Below, piece after piece: positions 5,583 through 8,557 of a stretch of 8,557 bases of DNA. The stretch covers positions 1-8,557 of the forward strand of contig CAMJHU010000058.1 in assembly GCA_946405565.1 (NCBI GenBank), read 5' to 3'. The notes under the pieces were generated by a model. The model was given only the letters and a program-made list of their open reading frames with translations, had not been told where the DNA came from and made no database searches. Each line of letters opens with the position of its first letter. Within the stretch, counting starts at the first letter, position 1. The position numbers were made by a program, and so were the translations under genes. This DNA is from an uncultured Clostridia bacterium (GTDB lineage Bacteria; Bacillota; Clostridia; Oscillospirales; Acutalibacteraceae).

Positions 5583-6640
5583 TTTGTTCCAATCCTTCCC
5601 GCTTCCCGCTCGATTTCCAAAAATTGCAGCGTCCGCTCAAAGCCCTGCGCCACCGTATAGCGCGGCTGCCAGCCAATCGCGCGGATTCTGCCGCTGCTGA
5701 GAATGCCCGCCGTAAACGGCGCGGTTCCCTGCGTGCCGCCTTCGGGGATGTCAAAGACCAGCCGGAGATGCGCTTCCGGACGCAGTCCTACCAGCAGTTC
5801 CGCCAGTTCCCGGATGGAAACCTTGCCGTTCTCGTCGCCGATATTGTAAACGGTATCCTCGCCGTTGAGCAGAACGCGGAACAAACCGTCCATCGCGTCG
5901 GCGATATAGGTGTAGGTTCTGACCGCAGTGCCTTGACTTTTCAGCACAATATTTTCCCCGAACAGCACGTTGCGGAGAAAATCCGCCTGCACCCTACCGT
6001 CGTCAATCGACATAAAGGGTCCGTAGGTGTGCGCCAGACGGGCAATTGCGGCATTCACGCCGTACTCCTGCCGATAGCTCACGCACATGGTTTCCGCCGC
6101 CTTTTTGCCTTCCGGATAGCAGGAACGGGCATTGAGGGGATCCACAAAGCCATAGGTGTCCTCATAGAAGAATTCCTGCTCGGGCGACGGCTGACCGTAG
6201 ATTTCGCGCGAGGAAATATAAAGATAGCCCTGTGCGCCCTTCTCTTTGGCGAGCGCCAGCGTGTAGAAGGTTCCCAATGTGTTGGCGGCAATGGTTTCGA
6301 CCGGCTTGTCCTTCATAATCAGCGGACTAGCGGGACTGGCGGCGTGGATGATGTAATCCACGGGACCTTCCATCGCGAAGGGCTGTGTCACGTCATGCAC
6401 CACCGTCTGAAAATCCGGGTGCTGCCGGATTTCCTCAGGAATTTTACCGGCATTGCGCACCACGCCCAGCACCTTCACGCCGAGATGGCTTGTATCATTG
6501 AGGTGGAGCAGCGTCCCCACGGCATAGGTACCGATCATACCCGACGCGCCCGTGACCATCACGGTCTTGTCCCGGAGCTTCTCCCATCGGATATCGCTAT
6601 CCGCTATATTTTTCAAATCCTCTAAAAAGACAGCATTCAT
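5579..6640 (-). CDS. NAD-dependent epimerase/dehydratase (extended SDR)
   Basis: This 353-residue cytoplasmic enzyme has the extended short-chain dehydrogenase fold of nucleotide-sugar epimerases, 4,6-dehydratases and UDP-glucuronate decarboxylases. The NAD-binding GASGMIG is at 31-37, HAASPASP at 99-106, SSREIYG at 143-149 (Ser region of the catalytic triad), and Tyr175-x3-Lys179 in YPEGKK. Later come RLAHTYGPFM at 201-210 and a VYNIGDENGKVSI substrate-side segment. I start it at ATG 6640, not 6730: GGGAGG (6648-6653) sits 7 nt upstream, the 30 extra residues of the longer form look non-family, and the longer start lies upstream of the promoter at 6674-6702. It is first in the operon and its stop overlaps the cytidylyltransferase start by 4 bp, implying close cooperation. 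The substrate is unknown; a UDP- or CDP-linked sugar is expected. Confidence 0.88.
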   Translation of the reverse strand: MNAVFLEDLKNIADSDIRWEKLRDKTVMVTGASGMIGTYAVGTLLHLNDTSHLGVKVLGVVRNAGKIPEEIRQHPDFQTVVHDVTQPFAMEGPVDYIIHAASPASPLIMKDKPVETIAANTLGTFYTLALAKEKGAQGYLYISSREIYGQPSPEQEFFYEDTYGFVDPLNARSCYPEGKKAAETMCVSYRQEYGVNAAIARLAHTYGPFMSIDDGRVQADFLRNVLFGENIVLKSQGTAVRTYTYIADAMDGLFRVLLNGEDTVYNIGDENGKVSIRELAELLVGLRPEAHLRLVFDIPEGGTQGTAPFTAGILSSGRIRAIGWQPRYTVAQGFERTLQFLEIEREAGRIGTK

Positions 6641-6673
6641 ACAGCAGCCTCCCTGTATCGTAAACATAGTACC

Positions 6674-6702
6674 ATTAAACCACACTCCCCGCGGTTTGTC
6701 AA
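6674..6702 (-). promoter_or_regulatory. Promoter of the SDR-cytidylyltransferase-transferase-hisHF operon
   Basis: On the - strand, TTGACA (6702-6697) and TTTAAT (6679-6674) are separated by 17 bp, with TGG directly before the -10 giving an extended -10. The leader to ATG 6640 is about 27 nt. The spacer carries CCGCGG and AGTGTGG, closely matching the promoter at 8280-8308. It is the only clear promoter seen for the five genes to its left. Confidence 0.8.
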
Positions 6703-6728
6703 ACGAAAGTTTCATGTTGTCTCCGCCC

Positions 6729-6766
6729 AAAAAAGGCGCACGGTATCTGAAATAATACCATGCGCC
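6729..6766 (-). terminator. Intrinsic terminator of the 6776-8239 gene
   Basis: Arms 6735-6746 and 6755-6766 form a 12-bp stem. Its single imperfect pair is a mismatch in the + sense but a U-G wobble in the - strand RNA. Read on the - strand it is followed at once by six T (6729-6734). It begins 9 bp after the TGA of the gene at 6776 and ends just upstream of the next promoter, insulating the two units. Confidence 0.88.
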
Positions 6767-6775
6767 GATAGGCTG

Positions 6776-8239
6776 TCAATGGGTCTGATGTGCCTGCTTC
6801 TGCTTTTCCTTTTCGATTTCTGCCAGAATGAAATCCGCCGTTTGCTCGGAAGCCGTACCGTCTTCAAAATAGCCTTTGCCGACAAAGAATGCCTGAAGCC
6901 GTTTCGCATAGTCTTCCTCGTCAAACTTCATAATATTGGCGCAGAGCTGTTCATCAGAAGAGGCAATCGAGAAGGGCGTTTCACTCAGCGGATAATAGAA
7001 GCCGCGGGAGTTGATATACTGTTCGATGTCGCGGGCATAGATAAAGCCGGGACGACGGGTCGCGATGAAGTCGAAAATCCAGCTGGAATAATCGGTAATG
7101 CCCACGTCCACCGCCGCGAGAAGCTCCTGCATATCGTTGTAATCGCTCGCGTCGATCACATGATCCATCTGGGCAAACATCTCCCGCAATTGCGGATTGT
7201 GGCGGTTGTGCATATGCGCCTTGACAATGATTTTCCACTTGCCGCCGAATCTGTCTTCCAGTGCCGTTTTAAGCCTGCCGCAGTCTATACGGATGGCGCT
7301 GACGTCGCCCTTGTTGTCGCGGAAGGTCGGCGCATAGAGCGCCGTATGAACGTCCGGTTTGATATTGAATTTCGGGTTCGTATAAACCTTTTTTCTGAGT
7401 CTGGTCAGTTCTTCCTCATTGTAGAAAATATCGTTGCGCGGATGACCGTATCTCAGGAAATGTACTTTTGTCTCATCCGACCAAAAAGAATTCCGGAACA
7501 CCCATTCATCGAAGGTGCTGTTGGTGAGAAAATAATCGATATAATCCTGCGACTGCTCCGCGATGCCAAGCCAATGCGCGTCGCCGCCCAGCCGCTTGAT
7601 GCCGAGAGAGCCGTGCCAGGTGTTGATATAAATCTGACCTTCTTTTTTGGGGATATCCTTCCAGATGCAGTTGAGGGCGTTGTCCACCCAGATTTTTGCC
7701 GTACCCAGCGCCACGAAGCTGGCAATCGAACCGCGCTGCACAAGCCGCACTCCCGGCGGAATCTCATAGGCGTCCTTATCCTGATACACCGCACGGTTGA
7801 CCATGAAAATGATTTCACAATCCGCGTGGCGACGGCACAATTCCTCCGCGATATAGCGGGGGTTGCAGGTATAGGTATTCTGGAACGTACTGAATACAAT
7901 GCGGTTGGGGACAATGGGGAGGTCTTTCATCAAAGAATACCGCGCGTCACGTCCGATGCGTTCATCCATTTCCGCGAGTTTTCCGGGCGTTTTGTGGGCT
8001 TCCGCGGCTTTTTCGGTTTCAACGGCGACCGGCTCCACCGATTCGTCAGCCTCATCCGGATGCGGCTCATCCTTCACCAGAAAATGAAACACGCCGCCGA
8101 TTTTGGCTGCCGCCCGGCGAAGGTCTCTCCGGCGCTTGCGCAGAAAATACCCCTCCGCAAACGCGGTCTTCATTTTAATGGAAAACTTGGACTTGTCAAT
8201 CGACACTTGCTGGGTTTTCGGGTCAAAAATCAATTCCAT
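6776..8239 (-). CDS. CDP-glycerol glycerophosphotransferase family protein
   Basis: This 487-residue protein is a second Glyphos_transf family member, predicted to transfer polyol phosphate from a CDP-linked donor to a membrane-bound or growing polymer. Motifs: INTWHGSLGIKRLG at 205-218 with the family His209, YAPTFRD at 302-308, KAHMHN at 340-345, and GITDYSSWIFDFIATRRP from 380. Residues 1-100 are unlike the other family member in the window: a basic stretch (LRKRRRDLRRAAAK, 33-46), then an acidic, Pro/Glu/Ala-rich linker (56-92), which may tether it to the membrane surface. ATG 8239 has GAGGGAG 8 nt upstream. It is monocistronic, with its own promoter and terminator. The two transferases share only core motifs, so they probably do different steps, such as priming or linking and polymerising, rather than being recent duplicates. 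Donor and acceptor are unknown. Confidence 0.88.
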   Translation of the reverse strand: MELIFDPKTQQVSIDKSKFSIKMKTAFAEGYFLRKRRRDLRRAAAKIGGVFHFLVKDEPHPDEADESVEPVAVETEKAAEAHKTPGKLAEMDERIGRDARYSLMKDLPIVPNRIVFSTFQNTYTCNPRYIAEELCRRHADCEIIFMVNRAVYQDKDAYEIPPGVRLVQRGSIASFVALGTAKIWVDNALNCIWKDIPKKEGQIYINTWHGSLGIKRLGGDAHWLGIAEQSQDYIDYFLTNSTFDEWVFRNSFWSDETKVHFLRYGHPRNDIFYNEEELTRLRKKVYTNPKFNIKPDVHTALYAPTFRDNKGDVSAIRIDCGRLKTALEDRFGGKWKIIVKAHMHNRHNPQLREMFAQMDHVIDASDYNDMQELLAAVDVGITDYSSWIFDFIATRRPGFIYARDIEQYINSRGFYYPLSETPFSIASSDEQLCANIMKFDEEDYAKRLQAFFVGKGYFEDGTASEQTADFILAEIEKEKQKQAHQTH

Positions 8240-8279
8240 TATTTTTTCTCCCTCTCATACCAAAAAGGTTTCTTTGGTT

Positions 8280-8308
8280 ATTAAACCATACTGCCGCGGC
8301 TTTGTCAA
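8280..8308 (-). promoter_or_regulatory. Promoter of the 6776-8239 gene
   Basis: On the - strand, TTGACA (8308-8303) and TTTAAT (8285-8280) are 17 bp apart, with TGG before the -10 (extended -10). The spacer includes CCGCGG and AGTATGG as in the promoter at 6674-6702. The leader of about 35 nt to ATG 8239 begins with a small 6-bp dyad (8259-8264/8273-8278). Confidence 0.8.
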
Positions 8309-8337
8309 GCGTAACCCCATGAATCCATGAAATCTAC

Positions 8338-8388
8338 AAAAAACGAAACGCGGAGCGCGCCGTTTTGGTTGCGCACACTCCGCGTTTC
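8338..8388 (-). terminator. Intrinsic terminator for a - strand gene lying to the right
   Basis: Arms 8345-8355 and 8378-8388 form an 11-bp stem, with an inner GCGC/GCGC extension (8357-8360/8371-8374). On the - strand it is followed after one G by six T (8338-8343). It sits just upstream of the promoter at 8280-8308, so it must end a transcript arriving from beyond the right edge. Its loop holds CCGTTTTGGTT (8360-8370), identical to part of the loop of the terminator at 1442-1482. Confidence 0.8.
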
Positions 8389-8492
8389 TTAGGAACTATG
8401 CAGAATTGAGTCAGTCATTTTATGCGGAAGAATACAGTCAGCCTGCATCTTTCAGCAAATGAAATGTATGAATATTTCTGCATCGTTCCTTA
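8389..8492. mobile_element. MITE-like element, 98 bp, with TTA target duplication
   Basis: The element (8392-8489) has 14-bp terminal inverted repeats, GGAACTATGCAGAA at 8392-8405 and TTCTGCATCGTTCC at 8476-8489, differing at one position. Direct TTA copies flank it (8389-8391, 8490-8492), a 3-bp target duplication. The first 30 bp match the 42-bp element at 144-185, and this copy carries 56 more internal bases. It has no coding capacity. It inserted between a possible gene end (stop at 8525-8527) and the terminator at 8338-8388. Confidence 0.7.
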
Positions 8493-8510
8493 CACAGCGC
8501 TGTGACGTCA
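8493..8510. repeat. Two overlapping short palindromes
   Basis: A perfect 12-bp palindrome CACAGCGCTGTG (8493-8504) overlaps by two bases an 8-bp palindrome TGACGTCA (8503-8510), immediately beside the MITE-like element. They could be an operator, but no promoter is seen beside them, and short palindromes arise easily by chance. Confidence 0.25.
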
Positions 8511-8524
8511 GCACCGCGCCTATA

Positions 8525-8557
8525 TTACTGATACTCTACCACGTTGACCCACTTGAG
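8525..8557 (-). CDS. Possible last ten codons of a - strand gene entering from the right
   Basis: Reading the - strand from the edge gives LKWVNVVEYQ and then TAA (8527-8525). The strong - strand terminator at 8338-8388 implies that a gene ends somewhere before it, and this frame is a candidate for its C-terminus. Ten codons are too few to identify a family or to exclude the other frames. Confidence 0.22.
   Translation of the reverse strand, partial: LKWVNVVEYQ

Noticed and set aside
6641..6730. Longer N-terminus for the SDR, starting at 6730
   Set aside because: It would start upstream of the promoter at 6674-6702 and inside the neighbouring terminator region, while ATG 6640 has an ideal ribosome site.
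6779..8284. 501-codon open frame on the + strand
   Set aside because: It is antisense to the second transferase and spans its promoter leader; no motif or ribosome site supports it.
8503..8510. TGACGTCA as a regulator binding site
   Set aside because: The 8-bp palindrome resembles a eukaryotic CRE, which has no meaning here; no nearby bacterial promoter supports an operator.
1..8557. tRNA, rRNA, CRISPR array or riboswitch
   Set aside because: I saw no cloverleaf, no rRNA-like sequence, no regularly spaced repeat and no recognisable riboswitch core in the intergenic stretches.

Overview
The window looks like part of a surface-polymer locus from a fairly GC-rich, low-GC-lineage Gram-positive bacterium, probably in the Clostridia (Oscillospiraceae/Ruminococcaceae-like). 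The evidence is strong GGGAGG-type ribosome binding sites, housekeeping-sigma promoters, intrinsic terminators with U-tracts, and two teichoic-acid-type CDP-glycerol:glycerophosphotransferase family proteins. The species cannot be named from the sequence.

Layout. The left end (1-209) is AT-rich. It holds an open frame entering from outside the window, a perfect consensus promoter, and a 42-bp MITE-like element. A + strand membrane acyltransferase follows (210-1400). All remaining genes are on the - strand. One operon starts at a promoter near 6700 and reads leftward: an extended SDR nucleotide-sugar-type dehydratase/epimerase, an IspD/TarI-type cytidylyltransferase, a teichoic-acid-type glycerophosphotransferase family enzyme, hisH, then hisF, ending at an intrinsic terminator near 1440. 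To the right is a second - strand unit with its own promoter (near 8300) and terminator (near 6740), encoding another glycerophosphotransferase family protein. The right end (8240-8557) has this promoter, a terminator for a gene lying further right, a 98-bp MITE-like element and possibly the last ten codons of that gene.

How the genes may work together. The cytidylyltransferase and SDR could make a CDP-activated polyol or sugar phosphate. The two Glyphos_transf proteins could polymerise or attach it, and the acyltransferase could decorate a surface glycan. HisH and HisF look like ordinary subunits of imidazole glycerol phosphate synthase, so two histidine-biosynthesis genes sit at the tail of a cell-surface operon. 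No other his gene is present.

The most unusual features are the short mobile elements. Two related elements with matching terminal inverted repeats and 3-bp target duplications bracket the whole gene set. Removing the left one restores a reading frame that would overlap the acyltransferase start by 4 bp (ATGA). A related palindrome lies beside the operon terminator, and a set of four GC-rich hairpins separates hisH from hisF.
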